Assembly (NCBI RefSeq): GCF_009363435.1
Contig: NZ_CP045354.1
Span: forward strand, 1 to 64,000
Direction: 5' to 3'
Origin: Labrenzia sp. THAF82
Lineage (GTDB): Bacteria > Pseudomonadota > Alphaproteobacteria > Rhizobiales > Stappiaceae
DNA length: 64,000 bases
The position numbers and the translations under genes are program-made. Of this stretch, positions 13,801-22,615 are shown one piece after another. The notes under the pieces are model-generated. The model searched no databases. It was not told the DNA's origin and was given only the letters and a program-made list of their open reading frames with translations. How positions within the stretch are numbered: the stretch's first letter is position 1; every line of letters starts with the position of its first letter.

Positions 13801-14148
13801 TCATCGCTCGCGCGTAACCGAAGACTTGGTTCGGACCTCGCTTTTGGGTGACCAAGCTTTGGAAGCCATATTCATCTGCGAACGTGCAGCGCCTTCTTTG
13901 GCGGCAAAAGTGTGGGCGGTGTCAAAACGCACATGTGCACCATGCAAACGTTCCTCGCCATGGGCAATCCGCGCCCGCTTTTGCGCCTCTTCCATCTTAT
14001 GGCTGCTCGTTTCCCGCATGCCGCCGGGCGTATAGTCTAGCGAGTGTGAGGGACGCGAAATTTGAGTTTTGAGATTGTCTATCTCAGCGCGCGTCACAGT
14101 TTCGCGTAGCGGCGCATAGGCGCTTCGATTGTCTGTGTCTGTAGACAT
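13801..14148 (-). CDS. Unknown hydrophilic protein in the transfer operon
   Basis: A 115-residue, highly charged protein with no membrane segment or motif that I recognise; the C-terminal half is rich in Lys, Arg and Ser. The ATG has a good ribosome site (AAGGACC, about 6 bases away). It lies between the small transfer protein at 14163 and the recombinase promoter on the same strand. Confidence 0.6.
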   Translation of the reverse strand: MSTDTDNRSAYAPLRETVTRAEIDNLKTQISRPSHSLDYTPGGMRETSSHKMEEAQKRARIAHGEERLHGAHVRFDTAHTFAAKEGAARSQMNMASKAWSPKSEVRTKSSVTRER

Positions 14149-14162
14149 GACAAAGGTCCTTT

Positions 14163-14492
14163 TTAGCGGTTTTGAGCAGGAGCGAGATTCAGCGATGGAG
14201 AATTGGCGCGTTCACGCTCAGCTTTCCGGGCTTCTTGCTTGAGCGCATTCACATGATCATGAGCGCGTCCGGCCAGATGACGCAGTGGCAGATGATCGCT
14301 TTCGCGCATCTGGCTCGTGTCATGCCATTGACCCTGATCGTCTTTGTATGAACGGGCGTATTGTGTTGAGAAATAAGCGCCGCGCTCACCTTGATTGCGC
14401 CAAATCGTGGCTTTGAGCACGCCTTCACGTAGCGTGGTTTCAGGCTGTTTTTTTGCGGCTTCTGGGCCGGATGTGTGCCGTTGGTCTGTCAT
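14163..14492 (-). CDS. Conserved small mobile-element protein (KATIWRN type)
   Basis: A 109-residue protein. The ATG at 14492 follows a strong AAGGAG; the ORF could extend to 14537 but without such a site. The block LKATIWRNQGERGAYFS plus SYKDDQGQW and LAGRAHDHV resembles a small conserved family common next to conjugation genes of proteobacterial plasmids, whose function is not established. It lies just after the coupling-protein gene. Confidence 0.65.
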   Translation of the reverse strand: MTDQRHTSGPEAAKKQPETTLREGVLKATIWRNQGERGAYFSTQYARSYKDDQGQWHDTSQMRESDHLPLRHLAGRAHDHVNALKQEARKAERERANSPSLNLAPAQNR

Positions 14493-14533
14493 GACAGTCT
14501 CCTTAATTGAATCATGAGGGTGGGAAGGCGGTT

Positions 14534-16153
14534 TCAAATTTTGGGACGGTGGCCCCGAACGAACGACCAGGTGCCGGAGCGGCGATATTGCGGATAATCG
14601 TTGAACGCATCAGGCACAGGCTCCGTCACAATCTCCGCCTTGCGGGTGCGCCTGAAACGCCCGGCAATGGATACGGTGCCGGGTTCATCATGGAATGGAT
14701 CGCCCAGATAGCGTCCACACAGGTCCGGGCGTTCCCAGTAGTTTCTTACCCAAAGCCGCATCGGGGCTAAAACAACACGAGGCATAAAAACCAAGACCAT
14801 TTCTGCGGGCATGGTGTTCAAAATCTCGTCCGGTGTCATCAACGCCCGGGGCATCAGTTTGGGGTGTTCGGTCAGCGCGTCCTGATAGGCCATGGCTGTT
14901 CCTGTGCGGAACGGATCAGCCCCATCAAAGATCATGGCGTCCAGTGCTTCATTTTGTGCAATTCGCGCTCGCTCATTCAGGGCAAAATCTTCAACAGGGA
15001 GCGTAAATTGTCCAAGCATGGAGGAGAGCTGCTTAGCCTCGCTTAGTTCGCGCGTGGCCTTGTAAATCTGCGTACCGCAGCTACTAGGGATGATCTTGGA
15101 GGCGTTCGGGGCGAGGTTGTCCAACTGTTGGATCGATTGGACGACATAGACGGGCCTGATCCCATAACCGGGGCCGTATGTGGCCAGTTCCACCGCCAAA
15201 GGCCATGCACCGATATTGCCAATCTCATCTAGCAGCCAGACCTGCGGGCGTGATCTCAAGGCACGGCGCTTGAGCAGCATAATGCTTGAATAGATAGAGC
15301 GAACTATCGGAGCAGACGATTTTGAGAACTCCATGGCTTCCATCAGATTCACCTGAAAGCGTGGGCCGTTCTCTTCGGTGAGTTGTGTCGGGTCAAAATC
15401 AAAAGGGGGAGAGACGGACTCGCGCAACTCCGGGTCACTCAAACAGGCAAAGCTATTGGTGATCTCTGTCTTTGCGCCCCCGAAACCGCCTGCATTGGGC
15501 GTGTCGGAGTTTCGGATTTCGCGCAGTTCTTCTGCCATAGCCTGCACCGCGCCAAAGCGCGACATGTGCATGTAGGACTCGAACTCAAGCCATGTCTCGG
15601 TGTTCGTGCCGACCAGCGCCATGACATCGGATAGCCCCGGAAGCTCTAACAGCCCATATTGTTCGATGTAGGACAGTGCACAGGCTTCGGTGATGCGCTG
15701 CGCGTACGCTTGAAATACTTCACCGTCCTTCGAGCCATTTTTAACGATCCAACTTTGCACCCAAAGCTTGGTGTCTGGCTGGAGGGTTGGAGAGTTATTG
15801 GTGAGTTGGGGGATCGGGTTAATCCTGTCACCACCCGCACGTGGAGCCCAGTTGATGATGTGAGTGCCAGGCTGCAAGCCTGTGATGGGGCCGTTTTGGC
15901 CTTTCCAATCCATGGATATGACATGGCTATCGCCAAATCCGTCCAACAGACTTGGCAAAATAGAACTACCCTTACCGCCCCTAGCTCCTGCGGCGATTAG
16001 TGCTGCTGATTGTCCCGGAGCATAACAATGCACACCTGAGTCCGTCTCTCCAAGATAGACGCCCAGCGAGCGATCCAGCCCGGCGTCAAAGATCATGTCA
16101 TCATCAGCGAATCGCGCACGTCCATAGCGATGCGCAGCATAATCGGCATCCAT
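14534..16153 (-). CDS. Soluble VirD4/TraG-like type IV coupling ATPase
   Basis: ATPase that would bring the relaxosome to a conjugation channel. The 539-residue protein has a VirD4-type Walker A (AGARGGKGSS, about 56-65) followed by ILPSLLDGF, and a Walker B (VWLLDEIGNI) with the downstream QSIQQL region typical of TraG proteins. Unlike most coupling proteins it has no N-terminal membrane helices: the ATPase fold starts almost at once. Three small membrane proteins encoded just upstream (16239-17098) may supply that part. The relaxase lies 12 kb away at the other end of the element. Confidence 0.88.
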   Translation of the reverse strand: MDADYAAHRYGRARFADDDMIFDAGLDRSLGVYLGETDSGVHCYAPGQSAALIAAGARGGKGSSILPSLLDGFGDSHVISMDWKGQNGPITGLQPGTHIINWAPRAGGDRINPIPQLTNNSPTLQPDTKLWVQSWIVKNGSKDGEVFQAYAQRITEACALSYIEQYGLLELPGLSDVMALVGTNTETWLEFESYMHMSRFGAVQAMAEELREIRNSDTPNAGGFGGAKTEITNSFACLSDPELRESVSPPFDFDPTQLTEENGPRFQVNLMEAMEFSKSSAPIVRSIYSSIMLLKRRALRSRPQVWLLDEIGNIGAWPLAVELATYGPGYGIRPVYVVQSIQQLDNLAPNASKIIPSSCGTQIYKATRELSEAKQLSSMLGQFTLPVEDFALNERARIAQNEALDAMIFDGADPFRTGTAMAYQDALTEHPKLMPRALMTPDEILNTMPAEMVLVFMPRVVLAPMRLWVRNYWERPDLCGRYLGDPFHDEPGTVSIAGRFRRTRKAEIVTEPVPDAFNDYPQYRRSGTWSFVRGHRPKI

Positions 16154-16194
16154 TTGTGGTTCTCAAATGTAGATTTGGGGGGGCAGCGGATGCT

Positions 16195-16224
16195 AGCGGC
16201 ATGCAATTACGAACGCATGCCGCT
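16195..16224. repeat. Perfect 10-bp hairpin before the coupling-protein gene
   Basis: AGCGGCATGC (16195-16204) and GCATGCCGCT (16215-16224) form a perfect stem with a 10-base loop between the small membrane gene and the coupling ATPase. No T-tract follows on either strand. It may be an mRNA processing or stability element that sets different levels of the two products. Confidence 0.5.
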
Positions 16225-16238
16225 GGTCTTTCGCGGGG

Positions 16239-16454
16239 CTAATTCAACCGCTGTCTTTTGCGAGTCATCATCCAGAGGCCGTAAACGGCAACACCAATGA
16301 ATAGCAGGCCCAACTCAACGTTGTTTTCGTTCAGGAACGATAATCCACAAAATGCCGAGATGGCCGAGCCGATCAAAAGACCAATGCGGTCCCAGATCGT
16401 TACTGACCGATACACTTTGGTATTGCGCGGTACTCTTACATTCAGCCTTGGCAT
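16239..16454 (-). CDS. Small two-helix membrane protein
   Basis: A 71-residue protein starting at the ATG with GGAG 8 bases upstream (an upstream extension of the ORF overlaps the next gene and is rejected). A basic N-terminus (MPRLNVRVPRNTKVY) is followed by two hydrophobic segments (about 21-38 and 43-62) and a basic end. It resembles VirB3/TrbD-type proteins in size and plan, but no motif proves this. It belongs to the run of small membrane genes before the coupling ATPase. Confidence 0.6.
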   Translation of the reverse strand: MPRLNVRVPRNTKVYRSVTIWDRIGLLIGSAISAFCGLSFLNENNVELGLLFIGVAVYGLWMMTRKRQRLN

Positions 16455-16504
16455 TGCTCTTTCTCCGTGTTTAAGGACAGTTGAGGATTTGGTGAGTGCG
16501 CGTC

Positions 16505-16774
16505 CTATTGAACGCGCACCCGTGTTCCAGTGGTCACTGTGATCTGGATAATTTTCACCGGGATCATTTTGTAGACAGCGCCTGAAACAAGGGTTGCTGC
16601 CAAGGCCACCCATCCCAAGCTGGCAATGTCACCGGAGGCCGGGGCGTTGGCGTTTCCGGCGAGTGTAAGTAATCCGACGGTTGCTAGACCCGATGTCACA
16701 GCCGCCTGAAGCGCAAACTTCTTTACTTGGCCCAGCGTGTTCAGCCGTTCGTGGTGATAGGTCGTATTAGACAT
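16505..16774 (-). CDS. Small membrane protein of the transfer operon
   Basis: An 89-residue protein with two hydrophobic segments (about 23-41 and 50-68) split by a small-residue loop (NANAPASGD). The size and plan recall VirB2/TrbC pilin-like proteins, but no signal peptidase site is clear. Gene spacing is tight with its neighbours. Function unknown. Confidence 0.6.
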   Translation of the reverse strand: MSNTTYHHERLNTLGQVKKFALQAAVTSGLATVGLLTLAGNANAPASGDIASLGWVALAATLVSGAVYKMIPVKIIQITVTTGTRVRVQ

Positions 16775-16792
16775 TGTCCTTCTCCTAGGTTG

Positions 16793-17098
16793 TCAGTGCC
16801 AATGATGGGGGCGAGTTCTCCTTGTCGCGTGACCGATCTTCCTGATCAGTAGGCGAAGGCAGAGTTGGAGAGTGAGGAGCAGCCCGAAATAGGTGACGAC
16901 AAAGGTTGCTCCGGCATTCACCAGCAGGCCGAAATCCGCCATGTCAGCGCCGTAGCTTCTAACAAGTTCGCCGTGGATCAGATCAGCAGTTAACGACATG
17001 AAACGTGGCGCTAGGACGAGTGTGCCCATTGCCGACAAACCGCCGCAAAAAATGGTGGGGCCATCAATGCCTCGCCTTGGGTGATTGCCTTGCGACAT
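16793..17098 (-). CDS. Small membrane protein, first gene of the transfer operon
   Basis: A 101-residue protein with hydrophobic segments at about 15-35 and 57-86 and an Arg/His-rich C-terminus. I do not recognise its family. It is the first gene after the operator-bearing promoter at 17266-17318 and leads the operon of membrane proteins and coupling ATPase. Confidence 0.6.
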   Translation of the reverse strand: MSQGNHPRRGIDGPTIFCGGLSAMGTLVLAPRFMSLTADLIHGELVRSYGADMADFGLLVNAGATFVVTYFGLLLTLQLCLRLLIRKIGHATRRTRPHHWH

Positions 17099-17265
17099 GA
17101 CGCAATTCTCCTTTCACCAACACGGGCATGCCCCGAAGTTTGGCGTGCTTCATCATTCGCTGCCGAGTTGAGGGATCGGCAGTGCTGCTAAGAGTCTATT
17201 GATTCAGACTTTGTGCAGTTCGTGAGAAATGCGGGATGTAGAGCATCCCACGACCACATCATCAG

Positions 17266-17318
17266 AGTGTAGTCGAATTTCTATACAAGTCAACCGTTCG
17301 TATACAAATTTCTATACG
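17266..17318 (-). promoter_or_regulatory. Transfer-operon promoter with XRE-type operators
   Basis: On the minus strand, -35 TTGACT (17293-17288), a 16-base spacer and -10 TACACT (17271-17266) form a good promoter. AATTTCTATAC occurs twice, at 17276-17286 (inside the spacer) and 17307-17317, 31 bases apart (three helical turns). The upstream copy lies in a 20-base near-palindrome running from CGTATAC to CTATACG (17299-17318). Binding by the XRE protein encoded next to it would block the promoter. Confidence 0.65.
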
Positions 17319-17353
17319 GAAAAATAAGTGTCTGTTTTTTTAGATGTTTTCTG

Positions 17354-18097
17354 TTACGGCACAGGCTCATCTTCATCGGCGAGAACATCTGAATCTATCC
17401 TACGGACTTCAACATGCAGTTCGTATCCAAGTTCGGATAGGACTTCAGCGGCCTTATCCAATGTAGCTTCTTCACGTCCTATCCTTTGGATTTCTCCTGC
17501 CCCAATATTAGCCGCATCAGCAGCTTTGCGGACAGATAATCCTTTCTCCTGCATAACCGCTTTCAACGCCGTGGAGAGACTTCTCCGATTGAGTTCACCC
17601 TCAAATATTGGCGTTATCTTTTTCTCTTTTGGTTGTCGCTGTTTGGGCACAGAGAGTTCTGGCGGATCAAATCCCTTTTCTATTGCCATTTTCGATGTAA
17701 TTCTATTTATTTCAAATATTAATCTCATTCCTTTCTTTATATTAAGGCAGTATTCTTCTATTTCATCAATACTTTTCTTTGAATTAAAAAATAATTCATC
17801 CATTATTTCTCTAAAGGATTCGTACTCTGCTTCATATTTTGAATCTTCATAATTGTAATCATAGGTTCCAACCATTAAATCTTGTGCTTTCAACAAAATT
17901 TTGCGCAATGCTTCTCCTTTGTCCGCTGTTATCTTCCACGCATCAAAAATTGTATCACTTTTATTATCAAAAATAGTTTCTTCCGCTACGCATTCTTTGA
18001 TAATACTTTCTAATATAGCGTTCAATAAGCCGTTCTGGCGCGGATATTGCGCCGGAACTACTACATGAAAGTCTTCTAATTTATAGGTATCACTCAC
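17354..18097 (-). CDS. XRE-family regulator with long N-terminal domain
   Basis: A 247-residue protein. A C-terminal helix-turn-helix (about 175-235, ALKAVMQEKGLSVRKAADAA) resembles XRE/Cro regulators, and an acidic alpha-helical N-terminal region of about 150 residues has no family I know. GTG start. Codon use is strikingly AT-rich (Lys AAA, Ile ATT, Asn AAT), unlike the chromosome around the element, which points to recent transfer. Its stop lies 36 bases from the operator-bearing promoter of the transfer operon, its likely target. Confidence 0.75.
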   Translation of the reverse strand: MSDTYKLEDFHVVVPAQYPRQNGLLNAILESIIKECVAEETIFDNKSDTIFDAWKITADKGEALRKILLKAQDLMVGTYDYNYEDSKYEAEYESFREIMDELFFNSKKSIDEIEEYCLNIKKGMRLIFEINRITSKMAIEKGFDPPELSVPKQRQPKEKKITPIFEGELNRRSLSTALKAVMQEKGLSVRKAADAANIGAGEIQRIGREEATLDKAAEVLSELGYELHVEVRRIDSDVLADEDEPVP

Positions 18098-18295
18098 AAA
18101 CGCTCATCCTCATAGAAACCATTTGCTAAGCACTGGCTTTAAAGATTGGTATTATCCCTGCATGCAGCGACGCCGTGCCGTGATATTTCCTGCTAAAGAT
18201 ACGTGCCAAAATACTAAACCTCGCAAACTATGGCCATGATTAGCACAAGGCTACCCGTGAGCCTCAATGGCATTGGTACGTTTTTGAGCGAAAAT

Positions 18296-18325
18296 TTGCA
18301 TCACGCCTTTGAAATTTGGTACAAT
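18296..18325 (+). promoter_or_regulatory. Promoter for the 18350 gene
   Basis: -35-like TTGCAT (18296-18301), an 18-base spacer and -10 TACAAT (18320-18325), about 25 bases before the ATG chosen for the next gene. The position supports the shorter start over the in-frame ATG at 18230. Confidence 0.45.
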
Positions 18326-18349
18326 AGAGTATCAAAACAACGAGGGCGT

Positions 18350-19096
18350 ATGCGCAGCTATCTAGCTGATTTTAATGACAGATCACGCGATCTTGCCGAT
18401 GAACGTCAGGCCATAGAGCTTGATGGCTTGAACGCTGCGCGCTCGGGTTTCGACAATGGCCGAAATGCAAGCCAGCTTGCGGGTCTTGGCTCAGACGCTC
18501 TTCCGATCAATAAGCGCGACAAGGATGCTGGCAGCGATGCGTTGGACATCATTCTGACCACGATTCCTTATGATAAATTGCTCTCGCGTACCTATGGGCG
18601 CTTGGGCGAAGCAGAAGCCGCCGTCGAAGACTTGATCACGCTAGCGACCGAGCGCTTTGAAGCCGAACAGGCGAGGCTCGATGACCTCCTTTCGCAGGTT
18701 GCGCAATTGCCCGACGGTACGTTGGTTGCTCGCTCAGAAGACGGGTATGTCTATGCCATAGGAAGCGGAGGCCGCATCGGGGAAGAAGATGCCGCAACGA
18801 TCATCTGGCGCGGCGATGAGCCAGACCTGGAAACCATTGGGGCGCAGCAAGAGCGAGCCGATGTTGCTTTTGACGTTCTGGATCGCACCCGCACGAACGA
18901 AATCCATTTAGGTCATATCCGCGAAGAGCTTTCGGAAGACAATCCTAGCCGCGACCGTCTCCACGCGTTGGAGGAGGAGATTGAAGGGATCGTCGCGCAG
19001 ACAGAGAACGACTACACACTTCTCAAGAGCGACGGCATAGCGCGAGAAACAGCACTAAGCGTCGACCCTACCGCAATCGCTGTCCCTGAGATTTAA
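18350..19096 (+). CDS. Unknown coiled-coil-rich element protein
   Basis: About 248 acidic residues; an upstream ATG at 18230 would add 40 residues but has no ribosome site, while GAGGG precedes this ATG and a promoter lies just before it. Heptad-like Leu/Ala/Glu stretches (about 90-130 and 185-230) suggest coiled coils, with a Gly-rich loop between them (DGYVYAIGSGGRIGEED). No family is recognised. It is transcribed toward the secreted protein at 19100, stop codon to stop codon. Confidence 0.6.
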   Translation: MRSYLADFNDRSRDLADERQAIELDGLNAARSGFDNGRNASQLAGLGSDALPINKRDKDAGSDALDIILTTIPYDKLLSRTYGRLGEAEAAVEDLITLATERFEAEQARLDDLLSQVAQLPDGTLVARSEDGYVYAIGSGGRIGEEDAATIIWRGDEPDLETIGAQQERADVAFDVLDRTRTNEIHLGHIREELSEDNPSRDRLHALEEEIEGIVAQTENDYTLLKSDGIARETALSVDPTAIAVPEI

Positions 19097-19099
19097 GTG

Positions 19100-19456
19100 T
19101 TACTCATCCCGCTCAAACTTCCCGCAATGTTTCTCAACAACCGCCAACACGACGGCGGCAGGCTGATATTGGGGCAAGCGCTGCATCGTATTGATGATTT
19201 CCGTATGTTTGGCCTGCTGCGTTTCAGGGTCAGCGGAGTACCACGTGTTCATGCAACGCGCGATGTCCGATGCAGTTTGCGAGGCGACTACGCCGATCAT
19301 GTTGATGCCATTGCCAATGAAAGCTTCTTGAGCTTCTCGATCAAATGCGAAGAATTCAGCCATTTGCGGTGACGGTTCCGGCTGGCTTTGGGTATACGCT
19401 TGTGTGGCGTAAAGGGCGATCAGGCTTGATAACGCCAGCGTCTTTACTTGTAACAT
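19100..19456 (-). CDS. Small exported protein
   Basis: A 118-residue protein with a clear signal peptide (residues 1-23, MLQVKTLALSSLIALYATQAY, cut near TQS). The mature part has two cysteines (about 68 and 111) that could form a disulfide in the periplasm. Function is unknown. Exported lone proteins of this type on mobile elements are sometimes entry-exclusion or surface factors, but nothing here shows that. Confidence 0.65.
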   Translation of the reverse strand: MLQVKTLALSSLIALYATQAYTQSQPEPSPQMAEFFAFDREAQEAFIGNGINMIGVVASQTASDIARCMNTWYSADPETQQAKHTEIINTMQRLPQYQPAAVVLAVVEKHCGKFERDE

Positions 19457-19632
19457 TGTCGATCAATTCTGTTACAAGAAAGGCAAAATTCGATGGATAC
19501 ATCAAAAACCGCATGTTCTGACTCATTTCCGCCCTTTTGGCGATCTGAAATCAGGATTCAACACTTCAAGCACGCTGCCACAAAAAGGATCGTTATTGCG
19601 ACGCTCAAACGAATACCATTCGGAGGGCAGCG

Positions 19633-20211
19633 ATGTTGATGAACCAACTGGAAGGTCGGACAGGGCGCATCTATGGTTATGCCCGTGTTTCCACTAAAGA
19701 CCAGAAGCTGCGAGCGCAGCGCGATGCGTTAAATGCCGTTAATGTGGACCGGATATTTGAAGACAAAGTAAGCGGGGCGAAATCCAATCGCGATGGCTTA
19801 GATCAATTGCTGGCAGAGCTTCGGCCTAACGATACTTTGGTGATTTATAGGTTGGATAGACTAGGGCGATCCGTTCAGCATCTTTCAGACCTGTTAGTGC
19901 ATTTCCGCACTCATGAAATCGGTCTCGTTTCGTTATCGGAAGGAATTGACACAACGACCAGCGGAGGGAAGCTAATCTATCATGTCTTTGCCGCCTTCGC
20001 GGAGTTCCAGCGGGATATCATCGTCGAGAATACGACCTGCGGATTAGACGCGGCACGCAACGCAGGAAGGCAGTTGGGCCGTCCGCGCGCACTGAGCGAG
20101 CAACAAGTCATAGAAGCCAAGCGGATGATCAAAGCAGAGCGTTATTCAAGAACCCACATCGCCAAGAGGTTTGGCGTTTCGCGGATGACACTGTACCGAT
20201 CGGTAATTTAA
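19633..20211 (+). CDS. Small serine resolvase/invertase
   Basis: A 192-residue site-specific recombinase of the Tn3 resolvase/Pin type. The catalytic serine lies in GYARVSTKDQ, followed by the RLDRLGRS arginine block and the E-helix (FAAFAEFQRD); a C-terminal helix-turn-helix (about 150-190) binds the site. A strong GGAGG precedes the ATG. It differs from the large integrase at 11644 and could resolve element multimers or mark an older transposon inside the element. No inverted repeats or transposase were found beside it. Confidence 0.92.
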   Translation: MLMNQLEGRTGRIYGYARVSTKDQKLRAQRDALNAVNVDRIFEDKVSGAKSNRDGLDQLLAELRPNDTLVIYRLDRLGRSVQHLSDLLVHFRTHEIGLVSLSEGIDTTTSGGKLIYHVFAAFAEFQRDIIVENTTCGLDAARNAGRQLGRPRALSEQQVIEAKRMIKAERYSRTHIAKRFGVSRMTLYRSVI

Positions 20212-20386
20212 TAAGACGTTTAGTCGCTAGGTCGGTGAAACGTACGAAGTAAATATTCGCTGCAAGTGTGCAAATGTCGGATTCCAGCGTAGAAAGACAA
20301 GCAAGTTTATTAGGCAAACGCTTGACTCGAACGGAGGAAAAATTCAAATTTGTATAAATTCTAATTTGTGCAGTTAAGTAGATAAT

Positions 20387-22141
20387 TTGACCAAAAATAA
20401 CTCGCATGCGTCTCAGAGCGCTAGAAAGATAAATTCTGTACCGAGATTTGATGACTACTTTAATGAGTTGTCCGAACGTCTACGCGATAAATATGGATTG
20501 CAGCACCTTATTGTAACTGCAAAATGTCCAGACTTTGTTGACTCACCTTCACCTTCAATTATGTTCGCCTTCTTTGAAGGATCACAAAACAAGCAGTATT
20601 ATGATTGTATAAGAGAAATAGAAAAATCTACGGATCAGGCTTTAAGTGCTACTATTACAGGGTTGGGTGATCAAAAATTCCCAATAAGAATTAGTGTTAG
20701 ATCGCGTAGAAAAATTTCAAGTAAAGATAAAAGTAAAATAGTAAGTGAAACAAATAGAGCGCTCTCAGAATACCTGCAATATAAAATATTGGAATCGCGC
20801 GACTATGTAGTTGCAATGTCACTTCAGACAAGTGATATCAGCAGTTTCTTTCACAAAGCAATTACCGAAGGCTTGCGTGCATTCTTTGGGTATGAAGCAG
20901 CATCAGCATTTTATTATGATTATCAATCTGATAGCTTGGTTTTAGGGGCTACAACGGGAATTTCCAGGCTTAAAGTTGGAGGATTGCGAAGAGCAGACAT
21001 TAAATATCATGCCTCCTCAAAATCATGGGTTCGCCGCTGTTTTGATTCAGGAAAAAATCTCTCTGAATGGGCTCCGAGAGGCAAAAGCCTCAAGCCTAAT
21101 ACAAATGGAGAAGGGGTCGATTTTACAAGAAATCGAATGTTCTTACCGATTGATGTTCGAGATGGTTTGAAGACACGCTTGTTTGAAAGCTATGGCGCGG
21201 AGGCGGAAGCAAATGGACGAGTGGGTGTTTTAAGAATAGTAAATACTAGGCGGAACGGAATATTCAACCCTATATCTTTGATAGATCTACACTTTTTGGA
21301 GCATTTTTGTGAGTATCTAGCAGTGCTTGGAGCAAGATATATCCGAGTTCTTAGCGTGGTTCATGATCAAGAAAAGTCAACCCATGGCTTTGTAACTGAT
21401 CTCTCAACTCTGAAGTTACGAGTTCAGCTTTTCAGGCGTCAATTCGCTCAAATTGCACAGAAAATCGTTTCCAGTAATAGCGATCCTGCAAATGCCAGGA
21501 GGCGTTTAGTCGAACTGGATGGTTTGATCACCATATTTGAGCGCGACTTTTTCGCGGTTCAAGATGGTATGGCGTTCCAATTACAAACCGTTGCTGAGTT
21601 TTCTGACGGTGTCGTGGGGGCGTCAGGTAGAGATTTGCCAGACTGCGATAAACCGTTCGTTGATGTTATAATGCGGATTTATCAATCTCTTGACTACCTA
21701 TCTCGAAATTATGGAAGACAAAAACCCAAGATAACTTTCTTCGGCGAAGCAAGATTTTCTTCAGTGTTTTCACAAATGCCACCGTTGAGAATACCGCAAA
21801 GAACTTTCTATTTGGCATTAAGAAATCTTGTCGAGAATTCGATAAAGTACACTAAGCGCGAAACACAGCCCTGCATTGATTTTGGTTGGACGGTCAAAAA
21901 CGGTTTCATGAAGTTTGATGTTGTAGATGAAGGTATCGGTATCGATCCATCGGACACAGCATCGCTGTTCAAGGAAGGTTTTAGAGCTCGAAACGCACTT
22001 AGAGAAGCAACTCGGGGAAATGGGCTCGGCCTGTGTGTTAGCAGGCGTGGACTACAAGCTTATGATGGCGACTTGCTATATCTTGGGCCAAATCACGCAG
22101 GGGAAGGCGCAGTCTTCAGAATCTTAGTTCCAACATCATAG
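20387..22141 (+). CDS. GAF-like sensor histidine kinase (element cargo)
   Basis: Predicted soluble 584-residue kinase. A GAF-like sensor region spans about 140-320, the putative phospho-accepting His333 lies in STHGFVTDLS, and the HATPase has an N box (RNLVENSIKY, 479-488), G1 (DEGIGID), F (FKEGF) and G2 (RGNGLGL). TTG start; no in-frame ATG is near. Codon use is AT-rich. It is followed after 15 bases by a receiver-only protein and a membrane protein, so the three form an operon. What it senses is unknown. Confidence 0.8.
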   Translation: MTKNNSHASQSARKINSVPRFDDYFNELSERLRDKYGLQHLIVTAKCPDFVDSPSPSIMFAFFEGSQNKQYYDCIREIEKSTDQALSATITGLGDQKFPIRISVRSRRKISSKDKSKIVSETNRALSEYLQYKILESRDYVVAMSLQTSDISSFFHKAITEGLRAFFGYEAASAFYYDYQSDSLVLGATTGISRLKVGGLRRADIKYHASSKSWVRRCFDSGKNLSEWAPRGKSLKPNTNGEGVDFTRNRMFLPIDVRDGLKTRLFESYGAEAEANGRVGVLRIVNTRRNGIFNPISLIDLHFLEHFCEYLAVLGARYIRVLSVVHDQEKSTHGFVTDLSTLKLRVQLFRRQFAQIAQKIVSSNSDPANARRRLVELDGLITIFERDFFAVQDGMAFQLQTVAEFSDGVVGASGRDLPDCDKPFVDVIMRIYQSLDYLSRNYGRQKPKITFFGEARFSSVFSQMPPLRIPQRTFYLALRNLVENSIKYTKRETQPCIDFGWTVKNGFMKFDVVDEGIGIDPSDTASLFKEGFRARNALREATRGNGLGLCVSRRGLQAYDGDLLYLGPNHAGEGAVFRILVPTS

Positions 22142-22156
22142 TAGAGGAAATCTGGC

Positions 22157-22615
22157 TTGGACAATAACAATAAAATAGCTGTGGTCATTGATGAGGAACC
22201 GCACTTTTCCGAAATCATGGCATCAGCATTACGAATAGCGGGCTTTGATGTTGTCCAGTTTTTTGATGCTACAGGCGCACTCAATTCAATATTGGCGGAC
22301 CAGAACTACTTTGCCAGCGCATTGATGTTTGTGGATATGGCGCTTGAGCCAGGTCTCGATGAAAAAACGTTTTCTATGGAGGCGACTGATAAATATATGA
22401 CAACTGGCTTAGTCTTGGCCGCAAAATTGATATTAGAAGACATCGTTGCACAACCTCGCCGAAGAAATATGATTTTGTATTCGGCACATCAGCGGGGACA
22501 GTTTTGGTCGAAGATTGACCAGTTTTGTGCAACGTACGGCACTCGAAAATGGCAAAAACGGGCGGACGCAGACATACAAGAGATTTTTGAGCTGGCTTCA
22601 GACCATGTTGAATGA
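22157..22615 (+). CDS. Receiver-like protein without output domain
   Basis: A 152-residue protein with a TTG start preceded by AGAGGAAA. The N-terminus resembles a response-regulator receiver: acidic cluster IDEE (residues 11-14) and a likely phospho-acceptor Asp60 in LMFVDMALEPG. The region where the conserved Lys is expected (ILYSAHQRGQFW) has none, so it is divergent. No DNA-binding domain follows. It overlaps the next gene by 11 bases. It is probably the partner of the kinase at 20387. Confidence 0.65.
   Translation: MDNNNKIAVVIDEEPHFSEIMASALRIAGFDVVQFFDATGALNSILADQNYFASALMFVDMALEPGLDEKTFSMEATDKYMTTGLVLAAKLILEDIVAQPRRRNMILYSAHQRGQFWSKIDQFCATYGTRKWQKRADADIQEIFELASDHVE

Noticed and set aside
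16195-16224. Hairpin considered as an intrinsic terminator
   Set aside because: No T-tract on either strand, and both flanking genes look like one operon.
22515-22604. Upstream TTG start for the membrane protein at 22605
   Set aside because: It would extend 30 codons into the receiver gene; the ATG at 22605 fits translational coupling.
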